The notes beneath the pieces are model-generated. The model saw only the letters and a program-made list of their open reading frames with translations. It was not told where the DNA came from and did not search any database. Positions 55,323-63,237 of a DNA stretch of 64,000 bases are shown piece after piece. Every line of letters begins with the position of its first letter. Within the stretch, counting starts at the first letter, position 1. The DNA lies in contig NZ_LNDD01000005.1 of NCBI RefSeq assembly GCF_002865985.1, positions 186,001 to 250,000 on the forward strand. The letters are read 5' to 3'. The stretch is from Thermotoga sp. SG1 (GTDB taxonomy: Bacteria > Thermotogota > Thermotogae > Thermotogales > Thermotogaceae). A program made the translations under genes and the position numbers.

Positions 55323-57026
55323 ATGTCGCAGAAAAGATTGAGTGAGATCGTAAGAGACCTTATCTACAAAAGGAACATTTCGCTTGTGTTTATTATATCA
55401 ATTGCCGTGGCAATACTTGTATTTGCAATCACCTACCACATCGACAAAAAATCCTGGCTTGAAAAGATCGATATGATATCAAGTGAATGGCAGCGAACAA
55501 TAGACAACTACATGGATGTTCTCAATTTCTTTGCGGATCACCCTGAAGATTTCAAAAACCCCGGAGATATTCTGGAAGTTTTGAAATTGATTCGTGAACA
55601 TTTTGGTGATTATATAGCTTACCCTATCTTTGCAATTCCAGACGGGAAGTATTACATATATCCTCTCTACAATTTTCCCTCCGACTACGATCCGAGGGAA
55701 AGAATCTGGTATAAATCCGCTGTTGAAAATCCTGATGCTTCCATTATCTCACCGCCCTTTACTCACAGGATACTTGGAGTGGTCACGTTCGGTATTTCGA
55801 GGGCCATCTTTGACAGAGATGGAAACCTTCTGGGAGTTCTTGCGATCGATTTCGTTCCTGAAAAGGTTATGAAAGATCTTTTACTTCCTGGCATGTATGT
55901 GATGTCAAAAGATGGCACAATGCTTCTTCAAAACGGTAACATCCATGTTCGAGTTGATCCCAAAGTGAAATCTTCAGTTGCTGGGGTAAAGATAGAAAAC
56001 TTCTGGGTTGCCTTCTTCAAACAAACAGTCGATGACACGATTTTTGTGGTACAAATACCTCTTTTTACTTTACTAAGGAATTCCCTGCTTCACTTTGGAT
56101 ATGTAGTAGGTCTTGCTTTCCTTTTTGTTACACCTATCCTGAGAAGAACGATGAAGTTTTTCGACAGAGAGTTGAGAGAGCCTCTCGAGGAATTTTCGAA
56201 AGCAGCGAAAGAGTACCTCCGTTTGAGAACCTTCGACACCTCTGGTATATCTTCAAGTATTTTTGAAATTGATCAACTCGTAGACAATGTAGCAGATATG
56301 ATCACGATTATAGAATCCCAGAGAGAAGAGCTCGAAGCGTCTTATGAGGAACTCGAAGCCTCCTACTCAGAACTTCAAAGAATGACACATGAAATAAGAG
56401 AAAAAAGCAAAGCGCTCGCTGAAGCGTACGAGTTTTTCGCCTACAAACTCGCAGATATCGTTGAAGGCTTTGATGAACCCACAGGAAGTCATGTTAAACG
56501 AGTCCAGGAACTATCCAAATTCTTTGCAGAGAAGATGGAACTTCCCAAAGATCTTGTTCACCAGATATACCTTTACTCACCTCTTCACGATATAGGAAAA
56601 ATAAAAGTTCCAAAAGAGATACTGAACAAAAAAGGAACGCTCACACCTGAAGAGTGGGAAATCATGAAGAAACACACCATTTGGGGAGGAGAGCTCCTTT
56701 CTGGTAGAAAAGAACTGGAAATTGCAAGAAACATCGCTTTGTATCACCACGAAAATTACAATGGAACAGGATATCCTTTTGGATTGAAAGGCGATGAAAT
56801 ACCAATAGAGGCCCAAATTGTAAAACTTGTTGATGTTTATGATGCTCTTCGCTCGGAAAGACCCTACAAAAAGGCGCTATCCCACGAAGAAGCAGTCAAG
56901 GTGATACTCGAAGGAGATCAAAAAACCAATCCATCTCACTTCCATCCCAAGCTGTTTGAGATATTCAAAGAACACCATGAGACTGTAAGAGAAATCTGGG
57001 ATAGGATTTCTGAAACTCAGAAGTGA
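55323..57026 (+). CDS. Membrane HD-GYP phosphodiesterase with dCache sensor
   Basis: The 567-residue protein has a span (residues 18-36), an extracytoplasmic dCache-type domain (ADHPEDFKNPGDILEVL through GNLLGVLAIDF), a second span (GYVVGLAFLFV), a HAMP-like linker with coiled coil (EELEASYEELEASYSEL), and an HD-GYP domain with HDIGKIKVP, HHENYNGTGYPFGLKGDEIP and DVYDALRSERPYK, all intact. HD-GYP proteins degrade cyclic-di-GMP. It starts 47 bases from the divergent pelF2, so it probably lowers the ligand that PelD reads. Confidence 0.93.
   Translation: MSQKRLSEIVRDLIYKRNISLVFIISIAVAILVFAITYHIDKKSWLEKIDMISSEWQRTIDNYMDVLNFFADHPEDFKNPGDILEVLKLIREHFGDYIAYPIFAIPDGKYYIYPLYNFPSDYDPRERIWYKSAVENPDASIISPPFTHRILGVVTFGISRAIFDRDGNLLGVLAIDFVPEKVMKDLLLPGMYVMSKDGTMLLQNGNIHVRVDPKVKSSVAGVKIENFWVAFFKQTVDDTIFVVQIPLFTLLRNSLLHFGYVVGLAFLFVTPILRRTMKFFDRELREPLEEFSKAAKEYLRLRTFDTSGISSSIFEIDQLVDNVADMITIIESQREELEASYEELEASYSELQRMTHEIREKSKALAEAYEFFAYKLADIVEGFDEPTGSHVKRVQELSKFFAEKMELPKDLVHQIYLYSPLHDIGKIKVPKEILNKKGTLTPEEWEIMKKHTIWGGELLSGRKELEIARNIALYHHENYNGTGYPFGLKGDEIPIEAQIVKLVDVYDALRSERPYKKALSHEEAVKVILEGDQKTNPSHFHPKLFEIFKEHHETVREIWDRISETQK
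55392..55400 (-). promoter_or_regulatory. Possible pelF2 promoter inside the HD-GYP gene
   Basis: On the minus strand TGATATAAT (TATAAT at 55392-55397) is an extended -10 match about 117 bases upstream of the pelF2 start. It lies in codons for the first span of the HD-GYP protein, which are AT-rich, so chance is possible. Confidence 0.35.
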
Positions 57027-57051
57027 GAGTTGCTGGTACACGAAAACTACT

Positions 57052-57086
57052 TGACTTTTTATCCTATATATGTAAAATACATATAT
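57052..57086 (+). promoter_or_regulatory. Promoter with overlapping palindromic operator before the small Trp/Gly-rich genes
   Basis: TTGACT (57052-57057) is followed at 15 bases by TAAAAT (57073-57078). A perfect palindrome of 9-base arms, ATATATGTA-AAA-TACATATAT (57066-57086), covers the -10 and the likely start. This is the classic place for a repressor. The protein that binds is unknown. Confidence 0.6.
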
Positions 57087-57099
57087 GGGAGGTGAGGAT

Positions 57100-57306
57100 A
57101 TGTGGTGGGGTAGAAGATTTGGCTGGAGAAGAGGATGGGGAGGAGGATTCAGTTTTGGAGGCCCGTGGTGGTTTTACTTTGAATGTCCTCCTGTAACACC
57201 TACCCCTGAGGAAGAAAAAGAGATGCTTCTGGACTACAAGAGATTTCTGGAAGAAGAACTCAGATACGTTGAGGAAAGATTGAAAGAACTTGAAAACAGG
57301 AGGTGA
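57100..57306 (+). CDS. Small Trp/Gly/Arg-rich protein
   Basis: The 68-residue protein has an N-terminal half rich in Trp, Gly, Phe and Arg (MWWGRRFGWRRGWGGGFSFG), one cysteine (FECPP), and a C-terminal charged helix (LLDYKRFLEEELRYVEERLKEL), probably a coiled coil. Such proteins occur beside DUF5320 genes in thermophiles; the function is unknown. I chose ATG 57100 because GGAGGTGAGG precedes it; the upstream ATG 57085 lies inside that site. It is 5 bases before the next small gene. Confidence 0.75.
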   Translation: MWWGRRFGWRRGWGGGFSFGGPWWFYFECPPVTPTPEEEKEMLLDYKRFLEEELRYVEERLKELENRR

Positions 57307-57311
57307 GTGGT

Positions 57312-57482
57312 ATGCCAAGACTTGATGGAACAGGTCCAATGGGACTTGGACCAATGACCGGAAGAGGACTTGGGTGGTGCAGATACATTCTTAGCTGGAC
57401 AAGGCCCTGGAAGTGGAGAAGAGGTTTTAGAATGGGTCTTGCTTGGAGACACAGAAGAGGTTGGGGCTGGAGAAGGTGGTGA
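57312..57482 (+). CDS. DUF5320-like very small protein
   Basis: The 56-residue protein begins with MPRLDGTGPMGLGPMTGRG, a signature of DUF5320-type proteins, followed by CRYILSW and a Trp/Arg-rich tail ending RRGWGWRRW. These proteins are found next to NifB/ParA-type iron-sulphur cofactor genes in anaerobes, but none is next to it here. AGGTGAGT lies before the ATG. It is strongly basic. Confidence 0.8.
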   Translation: MPRLDGTGPMGLGPMTGRGLGWCRYILSWTRPWKWRRGFRMGLAWRHRRGWGWRRW

Positions 57483-57483
57483 G

Positions 57484-57511
57484 AGGGGGGCAGTCCCCCC
57501 TGGACTTTTTA
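57484..57511 (+). terminator. Terminator after the small genes
   Basis: The perfect stem AGGGGGG/CCCCCCT (57484-57490 with 57495-57501) with a CAGT loop is followed by GGAC and five T. It also lies just beyond the end of the convergent HD-GYP gene. Confidence 0.85.
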
Positions 57512-57527
57512 AGCGGAAGGAATGGTG

Positions 57528-58700
57528 CTACTTTTGAGGTTTCAAATCGATGAACTCCGAAAGGTGTTCTTCGAGTATTTTCACTATTTTCTGATCTAGT
57601 GGCATTTTCTTAATGAGTGAGAGAGCGTCTTCTGGCTTCATGGCAGGTCTGTAGGGTCTGTCACTGGTGAGGGCGTCGAACACGTCGGCTACCGCAAGGA
57701 TTCTTGCAAGAAGAGGTATCTCGCTATTTTTTAGCCCGAGTGGATAACCAGAACCATCTGTTCTTTCATGATGGTAGAGAATGACAGGTACAACGTGGGA
57801 CAGCTCAGAATACTCCTTCAATATATCCGCTCCAACAACCGGATGTTTCTTGATTATTTCGAATTCCTCATCACTGAGTTTTCCCGATTTGTTCAATACA
57901 TGTTCTGAGACAGCGATCTTTCCTATATCGTGCAAATACCCTGCCATTTCAAGAGTTTTCAGTTCTTTTCTTTTAAGGCCCATCTTTTTTCCTATGAGAA
58001 ATGCTATTTTTGCCACATTCCTGGAATGTATAGCCGTGTAATGATCTTTCTTTCCAACGATGGAGACCAGTCTTTCAAGCCCTTCTGTTTCGTAGTGAAG
58101 TCTCAGTACAGATCTTACAAAAATGGAGTGCAGAATAACGATCAAAATAACTCCTCCGATCGAACTCCAGAAAGAAATCGGAAACCAGTTACTCCTGATG
58201 CTTGTGTACTCCAAACCCCAAAACGTCTTTTTTCCGCCTTTTTGAAACTTCACGGAAGCACCTATCGAATTCAGAACACCCTCCATATCCCATTCCACGT
58301 ACGCGGTTTTGTCCGGTATCATCTTTTCTCCCATGCTATCGTATATCTTGAACAGCGCCCAGAGTCTTTCTCCATCGGATTCTATCCTGTAGTACTCTTC
58401 CTCGAAGTCAGGAACTTCGTCAAGGATCTTGATTTCCTTTATGTACGGATCGAGAGATTTGATCTCCTCGAACGCTTCCTCGATGAATTCTTTATCGTTT
58501 TCTTCTATTGCTTCTTTCAACTCCGTCCATTGAAAGTATCCGCTCGACACAAGATCAACAGACCTTTGAACGATCGTCTGGAAGATCTTGAGCTGGTAGC
58601 GTTCTATCTTTTTTTGATAATGAATCTGAACCAAGGCAACACCGATGAATATGAGTATTGCAGAGACCACAAACATCCATCTGTAGCGCGCAAGGTACAA
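57528..58700 (-). CDS. Second HD-GYP phosphodiesterase, membrane-bound
   Basis: The 390-residue protein has a first span (residues 10-26), an extracytoplasmic region of about 145 residues unlike known Cache forms, a second span (GGVILIVILHSIFV), and an HD-GYP domain with HSRNVAKI, HDIGKIAVS, HHERTDGSGYPLGLKNSEIP and DVFDALTSDRPY, all intact. The start is TTG 58700 behind GGAGGGATAGTAC. It is the third gene of a minus-strand unit with DUF218 and DUF996 proteins. Confidence 0.92.
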   Translation of the reverse strand: MYLARYRWMFVVSAILIFIGVALVQIHYQKKIERYQLKIFQTIVQRSVDLVSSGYFQWTELKEAIEENDKEFIEEAFEEIKSLDPYIKEIKILDEVPDFEEEYYRIESDGERLWALFKIYDSMGEKMIPDKTAYVEWDMEGVLNSIGASVKFQKGGKKTFWGLEYTSIRSNWFPISFWSSIGGVILIVILHSIFVRSVLRLHYETEGLERLVSIVGKKDHYTAIHSRNVAKIAFLIGKKMGLKRKELKTLEMAGYLHDIGKIAVSEHVLNKSGKLSDEEFEIIKKHPVVGADILKEYSELSHVVPVILYHHERTDGSGYPLGLKNSEIPLLARILAVADVFDALTSDRPYRPAMKPEDALSLIKKMPLDQKIVKILEEHLSEFIDLKPQK

Positions 58701-58734
58701 GTACTATCCCTCCAGCATCTCTGCTTTCAGGATA

Positions 58735-59229
58735 TCAAGATGGATTCGAAAAGAATCCCACGATCGCTAGTATATCGCCAACGAACATGAGAATAAACCC
58801 CACTCCGAAAACAACCAGCAGTATCGCACCCCACTTGTAGAAAGAGGCAGCGGTGTTGAATATGGGAACCTTCAGAGTCTCAGCGAGTATCCTGTAAGCC
58901 TTCACCCTATAAACAAGGGCGATGATTCCAAGAACGATAACGGTCACAAAACCTGCGATGGCAACACCACCAGCGAACAACCCACCTGCGAAGATGGCAC
59001 CAAAAAGAGCTACGGAAAAAACCACAGAGACGATCAAGAGCAGGACAGCAGGAATCAGAAGGTAGTTGAATATTCTCTTCTCATTTACCATCTGAGAAAT
59101 GTTATAGATGCCGATGAGAAACAGAATGAGTCCCACAAGAGAGAAGATCCATCCAACCATGGGTATCGCCCCGAGGATCTCAAGGATCATCCCTATCCCC
59201 GCGAGTGTTTTCGCTGTCGAAAGATTCAT
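58735..59229 (-). CDS. DUF996-like membrane protein
   Basis: The 164-residue hydrophobic protein has about four to five spans and is rich in Gly, Ile and Val (GMILEILGAIPMVGWIFSLVG, GFVTVIVLGIIALVYRVKA). It resembles DUF996 family proteins of unknown function. ATG 59229 follows AAAGGGAGGTGATTTC. It lies 4 bases after the DUF218 gene. Confidence 0.7.
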   Translation of the reverse strand: MNLSTAKTLAGIGMILEILGAIPMVGWIFSLVGLILFLIGIYNISQMVNEKRIFNYLLIPAVLLLIVSVVFSVALFGAIFAGGLFAGGVAIAGFVTVIVLGIIALVYRVKAYRILAETLKVPIFNTAASFYKWGAILLVVFGVGFILMFVGDILAIVGFFSNPS

Positions 59230-59233
59230 GAAA

Positions 59234-59947
59234 TCACCTCCCTTTGAGATTGTACCAGACAAGGCCGATCCACTCGTAGATGGTTCGAGAGTTCAGATAA
59301 AAGGAGGTTGCATTTGGTAAAAAGTCCACAAATTCAGGGTTTCCAAAATAACAACCAGCTGGATACGGTACAACTTCGCTGAAGAATTTTTTAAAGGTGT
59401 GAAGTGCCCTTCTCATATGGATCGAATCGGTTACAAGTAAGACCGGAACGTCCCCGATCAACTTTCTGGTAAAGAGCGCATTTTCATAGGTGTTTCTTGA
59501 TCTATCTTCAACAAGAATGTTTTTTTCAGGTACTCCAAGAGATATCAGGTATTCTTTCATGATCATCGCTTCAGGTTTCAGACTGGAGAGACTTCCACCT
59601 GTGACAACGATGGGAAGTTTGTATTTTCTGTAAACCTGAAACCCTGTGAGAATTCTTCTCATGGTAGAATCACTCAAACTGTCACCAGTTTTTGTGTTTC
59701 TCTCCACTCCACCACCAAGAATGACGATGGCACTGCTTTGAGGAAATTCGGCTGGTACAGTTATATCTTTTTCGAGTGGACGAAGAAAGAGAAACTCCCC
59801 TGGATAGCTGCTTACAATGTAAAGGAAAGCAGCCAGAAGGACAAAAAGCCAGCGACTTTTCCTGAAAAAGACGGCCGAAAGAAGAAGTATCAGAATGAAA
59901 ATTCCGGGTGTGATAAGGAAAGCTCCGACTGTTTTCTGAAGGAACAT
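59234..59947 (-). CDS. DUF218 (YdcF/ElyC-like) membrane protein
   Basis: The 237-residue protein has two N-terminal spans and an extracytoplasmic DUF218 domain: AIVILGGGVERN, VVTGGSLSSLKPEA, LVEDRSRNTYENA and LVTDSIHMRRA, the full family motif set. ElyC-type proteins are tied to cell-envelope polysaccharide metabolism in other bacteria. ATG 59947 follows GGAGGTGAAAGC; the longer frame to 60196 overlaps the divergent gene. It heads the DUF996 and HD-GYP genes. Confidence 0.88.
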   Translation of the reverse strand: MFLQKTVGAFLITPGIFILILLLSAVFFRKSRWLFVLLAAFLYIVSSYPGEFLFLRPLEKDITVPAEFPQSSAIVILGGGVERNTKTGDSLSDSTMRRILTGFQVYRKYKLPIVVTGGSLSSLKPEAMIMKEYLISLGVPEKNILVEDRSRNTYENALFTRKLIGDVPVLLVTDSIHMRRALHTFKKFFSEVVPYPAGCYFGNPEFVDFLPNATSFYLNSRTIYEWIGLVWYNLKGR

Positions 59948-60007
59948 GCTTTCACCTCCGTTTACGATTTTAATCGAAGTGTCGATAATCATAATGGGGG
60001 AGTGTGA

Positions 60008-61168
60008 ATGGACATCTGGAGGGTTATAGGAAGATACGGTGATGTGCTTGTTCTGTCGAAAAAGAACAGTGTGCTCGTTCTGGAGATAAGCGGGAAAGTT
60101 CCGAAGGTTGGAGAAAGTGTTCGGGTGTGGCACAACAGAATACTGACAGGAAAGGAAACCCGAGCAAAGCTCCTTGCACACTTCGATGAGGAGCAATCTC
60201 TTAAGATTTTCAAAACCCCAGGTCTTCTAAGTTTCCTTTACGAGGTATCCGGAGGCTTTGAGAAAAGGCACATCCATTTTTTGAAAATGTTTGTGAAACA
60301 TCTTGTTCCTGGTCGTTTCCTGAAAATCACCGAAGAAAAGAAGAAGATTATAAAAGAATTTCTCCCAAGGGCACTTGAAGCGAAAGGCGACACATTTTAC
60401 AGAAAGTTTTCTCTTTGGGAGTTCTTCAGATTCGTTGATGAGAACTTCAGAAAAACAACTTTCGAAGTTGACGACAACATTTTGAAGAAAACCATTTCCA
60501 TGCGAAGGGTTATTCTAAGCGGTGAGAATTACGATGTGTATCAGATCGATCTTTCTTTTGAAAAAGGTATTGTGAAAGGACGATATGTGCTGATTCCTCT
60601 AAAAGGAAAAGCGTTTTTGATCGTGTTCAAAAAAGAGAATCTTCCCTTTGTTTCCTTCAGCGTGAAAGAAGATGTGACCATTTCTTTTCTTGAAGACTTT
60701 TTAAAGGAAAACATCATCGTTGAAAAGAAAGGGTCTTCCTGGAGCCTGATTTGGCAGGGAAAAGAGATCATAGAATTTGATCTTCCTGACAAGGAGATCA
60801 TTCCAAAGCCGGAGAAAATATCAGCCCAAGGTGTAATGGACGCTGTTTTTCTGATCAACGATCTTCTGAACGAAAATGTCAGATTTCTGTCTCTACCCTC
60901 GTTTGGAATATCCGAAATATGGTGGGAGAAGAATTCAAGCAGAGTCGTTCTTGTGGTGAACACATATCACTTTGGAAAAGTTGTCGCAGATATCTTCCTG
61001 GAAGGAAGGAGTCTCTCTGTCAGATTCTACGCGGAGAAAAATCTCGAGGAGCTTTCTTCACACGCCAAAGAGCTCAAAAAAGATCTCGAATCGATCGGCC
61101 TAATCGCTCAGCTTTTCTTTTCAAGGAAGGATCCCATGGCCTGGGAGGGATTCAATGCGTACGGATGA
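60008..61168 (+). CDS. FliK-like protein (YlqG type), tentative
   Basis: The 386-residue cytoplasmic protein has no signal peptide and a mostly unrecognised N-terminal three quarters. The end (residues about 315-375) resembles the FliK C-terminal Flg_hook domain: RVVLVVNTYHFGKVVADIFLEGRSLSVRFYAEKN, quoted in parts, then a helix ending ESIGLIAQLFF. The next gene encodes a FlhB C-terminal-like protein, as in the Bacillus ylqG-ylqH pair. FliK and FlhB together switch export specificity in flagella. The assignment rests on the pairing and the weak domain match. Confidence 0.5.
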   Translation: MDIWRVIGRYGDVLVLSKKNSVLVLEISGKVPKVGESVRVWHNRILTGKETRAKLLAHFDEEQSLKIFKTPGLLSFLYEVSGGFEKRHIHFLKMFVKHLVPGRFLKITEEKKKIIKEFLPRALEAKGDTFYRKFSLWEFFRFVDENFRKTTFEVDDNILKKTISMRRVILSGENYDVYQIDLSFEKGIVKGRYVLIPLKGKAFLIVFKKENLPFVSFSVKEDVTISFLEDFLKENIIVEKKGSSWSLIWQGKEIIEFDLPDKEIIPKPEKISAQGVMDAVFLINDLLNENVRFLSLPSFGISEIWWEKNSSRVVLVVNTYHFGKVVADIFLEGRSLSVRFYAEKNLEELSSHAKELKKDLESIGLIAQLFFSRKDPMAWEGFNAYG

Positions 61169-61415
61169 TATAAAAAAAGCCGTTGCGTTGAAGTACGACC
61201 CTTCCAAAATGAACGCTCCTGAAGTTGTTGCAAAGGGTGTGGGAGAGATCGCAGAAAAGATCATCGAGATAGCCAAAAAATACGGAATACCGATAGAGGA
61301 AAGGCCAGATCTGGTGGACGATCTTCTCAGATTGGAACTCTTTTCGGAGATTCCTGAAGAGATGTATCTTGTCATTGCCGAGATCTACGCTTTCTTGAAG
61401 AGATACGATAAATAA
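61155..61415 (+). CDS. FlhB C-terminal-domain-like small protein (YlqH type)
   Basis: The 86-residue protein matches the cytoplasmic domain of FlhB after its autocleavage NPTH site: ALKYDPSKMNAPEVVAKGVGEIAEKIIEIAKKYGIP, quoted in part, and EIPEEMYLVIAEIYAFL. The membrane part and the NPTH itself are absent. It may regulate export or have a separate role. It overlaps the FliK-like gene by 14 bases. Confidence 0.88.
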   Translation: MRTDDIKKAVALKYDPSKMNAPEVVAKGVGEIAEKIIEIAKKYGIPIEERPDLVDDLLRLELFSEIPEEMYLVIAEIYAFLKRYDK

Positions 61416-61438
61416 AAAGGGTCCCCAGAGAGGGACCC
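61408..61438 (-). terminator. Terminator after tRNA-Pro
   Basis: The stem GGGTCCC/GGGACCC (61419-61425 with 61432-61438) is followed on the minus strand by TTTTTATTT. It lies just downstream of the tRNA and also faces the end of the FlhB-like gene. Confidence 0.85.
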
Positions 61439-61439
61439 C

Positions 61440-61516
61440 TGGTCGGGGCGACTGGACTTGAACCAGCGACCTCTTGCGCCCCATGCAAGCGCGCTAGCCA
61501 CCTGCGCCACGCCCCG
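61440..61516 (-). tRNA. tRNA-Pro (anticodon GGG)
   Basis: The 77-base minus-strand cloverleaf has acceptor CGGGGCG/CGCCCCG, anticodon stem CTTGC/GCAAG around loop ATGGGGC (anticodon GGG), T-loop TTCAAGT and an encoded CCA. Confidence 0.95.
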
Positions 61517-61526
61517 CCGTCTATAT

Positions 61527-61554
61527 ATTTTATCACAGAATCTGGGGATTTCAA
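61527..61554 (-). promoter_or_regulatory. Promoter of tRNA-Pro
   Basis: On the minus strand TTGAAA (61549-61554), 16 bases and TAAAAT (61527-61532) end 10 bases before the tRNA. Confidence 0.75.
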
Positions 61555-61599
61555 CACCTGGGTCTGAAGAGGTTGCCACGAACTTTTTGAAGACACCTC

Positions 61600-61628
61600 T
61601 TGATTTTTCCCTGAAAATGATTTAAAAT
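61600..61628 (+). promoter_or_regulatory. Promoter of tRNA-Glu
   Basis: TTGATT (61600-61605), 17 bases and TAAAAT (61623-61628) end 11 bases before the tRNA. Confidence 0.75.
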
Positions 61629-61639
61629 CATTCTGGTGT

Positions 61640-61714
61640 GGCCCCATAGGATAACGGCCAGTCCGCCGGATTCTCAGTCCGGAGGTCGGGGTTCGATTCC
61701 CCGTGGGGCTACCA
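61640..61714 (+). tRNA. tRNA-Glu (anticodon CTC)
   Basis: The 75-base cloverleaf has acceptor GGCCCCA/TGGGGCT, anticodon stem CCGGA/TCCGG around loop TTCTCAG (anticodon CTC), T-loop TTCGATT and an encoded CCA. Confidence 0.96.
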
Positions 61715-61742
61715 GACACTTTTACGGCTTTTGGTACGAAGG

Positions 61743-61782
61743 GGAGGCATCGAAGCCAACACGATGCCTCCTTTTTGTTTTT
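61743..61782 (+). terminator. Terminator after tRNA-Glu
   Basis: A perfect 10-bp stem (61743-61752 with 61762-61771) and a 9-base loop are followed by TTTTTGTTTTT. Confidence 0.9.
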
Positions 61783-61849
61783 CGCTATCACCGATAGGAA
61801 AAGGCTGCGCCTATGTAAATACTGGAATCGACGATTTTGAAGAAGAGAA

Positions 61850-61876
61850 AAAAGCCCGAGACGTACCCGGGCTTTT
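61850..61876. terminator. Bidirectional terminator downstream of the restriction gene
   Basis: The stem GCCCG/CGGGC (61854-61858 with 61868-61872) is flanked by A-runs on the left and T-runs on the right, so it can end transcription from both strands. It lies about 65 bases beyond the stop of the minus-strand restriction gene. The stretch 61783-61849 holds nothing else I can name. Confidence 0.75.
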
Positions 61877-61938
61877 CTGGAGTGTGCCTCGAAAGAAGAA
61901 AGCGGCTTGTTTCATAATGAAAATTCCTTAATAAGAGA

Positions 61939-63228
61939 TCATTCACTCCTACGGGTTTTCCTATTTCTGCTACCTTTTCCTGTATACGCTTTGATAATCA
62001 AAAGAGCTGTGCATATGTGTTTCAAGTATTCATAGTTCACTTGCAAATCATTTGTTTCAAGAAGTCTTAATTCCATGCCCTTTCTTGATGCCAATTCCAT
62101 CGTTTCATTAGCCATTTTTCTCCTCGTTTCTTCGAGGAGTTTTTCAAACTCTTCTAAATCTTTGACATTTTTGCTCCTTTCGGAAAACTCCTCAAAAAAA
62201 GTCTGTAACTTTCCTTCCGATTCCAACAGCTGCTGAATCTTCTTTACATTGGTCTCGCCGAATTCCTTTGCTATTTTGATTTCATTTAGAGCGAGCGAAT
62301 AAAGGAACCACAGATCGTCAGCTATTTTTCTTTCTTTTAGAATCTCACTAAACATTTTACCAAATAAGTATTTAAAAAATTGCTCGCCAAGGAGGATTTT
62401 AAAACTAATAGTAAAATCATCTCGCCACAATTCCACTGGTTCAAGATTCTCAAGCTTGTGCTTCATACTTTTCTTGAGATTTCTACTTTCAATGTTCGCT
62501 GAATATCCAACTTCGTTGATAAGATTTTCTACTCTTTTCAGCAGATGATCGTTACTTATTATGTAGTCCAGTAGGGATGTTAAGCGTCCTTTAGAATAAT
62601 TCTCATAATCTGGATTTATCAACTCTTTTTTCTCATTGAACAGTATAGCTATTATAAGCTCTATTTTCTTAAATCCTTTTTTCAAACACCCACAACGAAT
62701 TTTGGTTTCACTATCAAATATTTGATCAAACTTATCGAGTAAGGAAGACTGAGCTGTTTTCCCGCCTGTATGTTCACTGGTTCTCAATTCTACAAAATAC
62801 AAAGTAGTATCTTTTTTCGCAACAAAATCTATTTTTCTTTTAGATTCGAGATCTATACCGAGCGTTTTTGATAGAATCTCACCAAGTGATTCATTTCTGT
62901 AAATGGGATTATATCCTGCATCCTTAAAGAATTTTTCTATTATATATTCCACAAAATTCCCAATTCTAGAACCAAGCGATTGATGAATTGTCTTCGTAAA
63001 TGCGTACCATTGAAATGAAACTTTCGCAAGAATATCCTTCCCATGCACACTCTCTGTGTTCTTTAATCCAGAAAATATCTTATCGAATTCATGAATAGTA
63101 AAGTTACTTTTACCCTCTTCCAGCGCCTTTATAAAATCACCTATCAGTGTTTTTATACTTTTCCACTGAAAATTCAATAGAAAGTCCTTTTCAAAAAGCC
63201 TTTTCGGCGTGGCCGACAAAAGTGTCAT
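61939..63228 (-). CDS. Type II restriction endonuclease (BsaWI-like, tentative)
   Basis: The 429-residue protein has a PD-(D/E)XK-like core around residues 115-165: KIDFVAKKDTTLYFVELRTSEHTGGKT, quoted in part, where ID and VELR can form the metal site; the following TGGKTAQSSLLDKF resembles the BsaWI-type endonucleases. The rest is helical and unfamiliar. It follows a DNA methyltransferase gene by 9 bases and reads AT-rich, so it is very likely the cognate restriction enzyme. The recognition site cannot be told from sequence. ATG 63228 lies 12 bases after GGAGGT. Confidence 0.75.
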   Translation of the reverse strand: MTLLSATPKRLFEKDFLLNFQWKSIKTLIGDFIKALEEGKSNFTIHEFDKIFSGLKNTESVHGKDILAKVSFQWYAFTKTIHQSLGSRIGNFVEYIIEKFFKDAGYNPIYRNESLGEILSKTLGIDLESKRKIDFVAKKDTTLYFVELRTSEHTGGKTAQSSLLDKFDQIFDSETKIRCGCLKKGFKKIELIIAILFNEKKELINPDYENYSKGRLTSLLDYIISNDHLLKRVENLINEVGYSANIESRNLKKSMKHKLENLEPVELWRDDFTISFKILLGEQFFKYLFGKMFSEILKERKIADDLWFLYSLALNEIKIAKEFGETNVKKIQQLLESEGKLQTFFEEFSERSKNVKDLEEFEKLLEETRRKMANETMELASRKGMELRLLETNDLQVNYEYLKHICTALLIIKAYTGKGSRNRKTRRSE

Positions 63229-63237
63229 ATCTGCTTC

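Noticed and set aside
59948-60007. Promoters in the 60-base divergent gap before the FliK-like gene, near the small palindrome CGATT-TT-AATCG
   Set aside because: Only weak -10-like hexamers with no matching -35 at an acceptable distance could be found.
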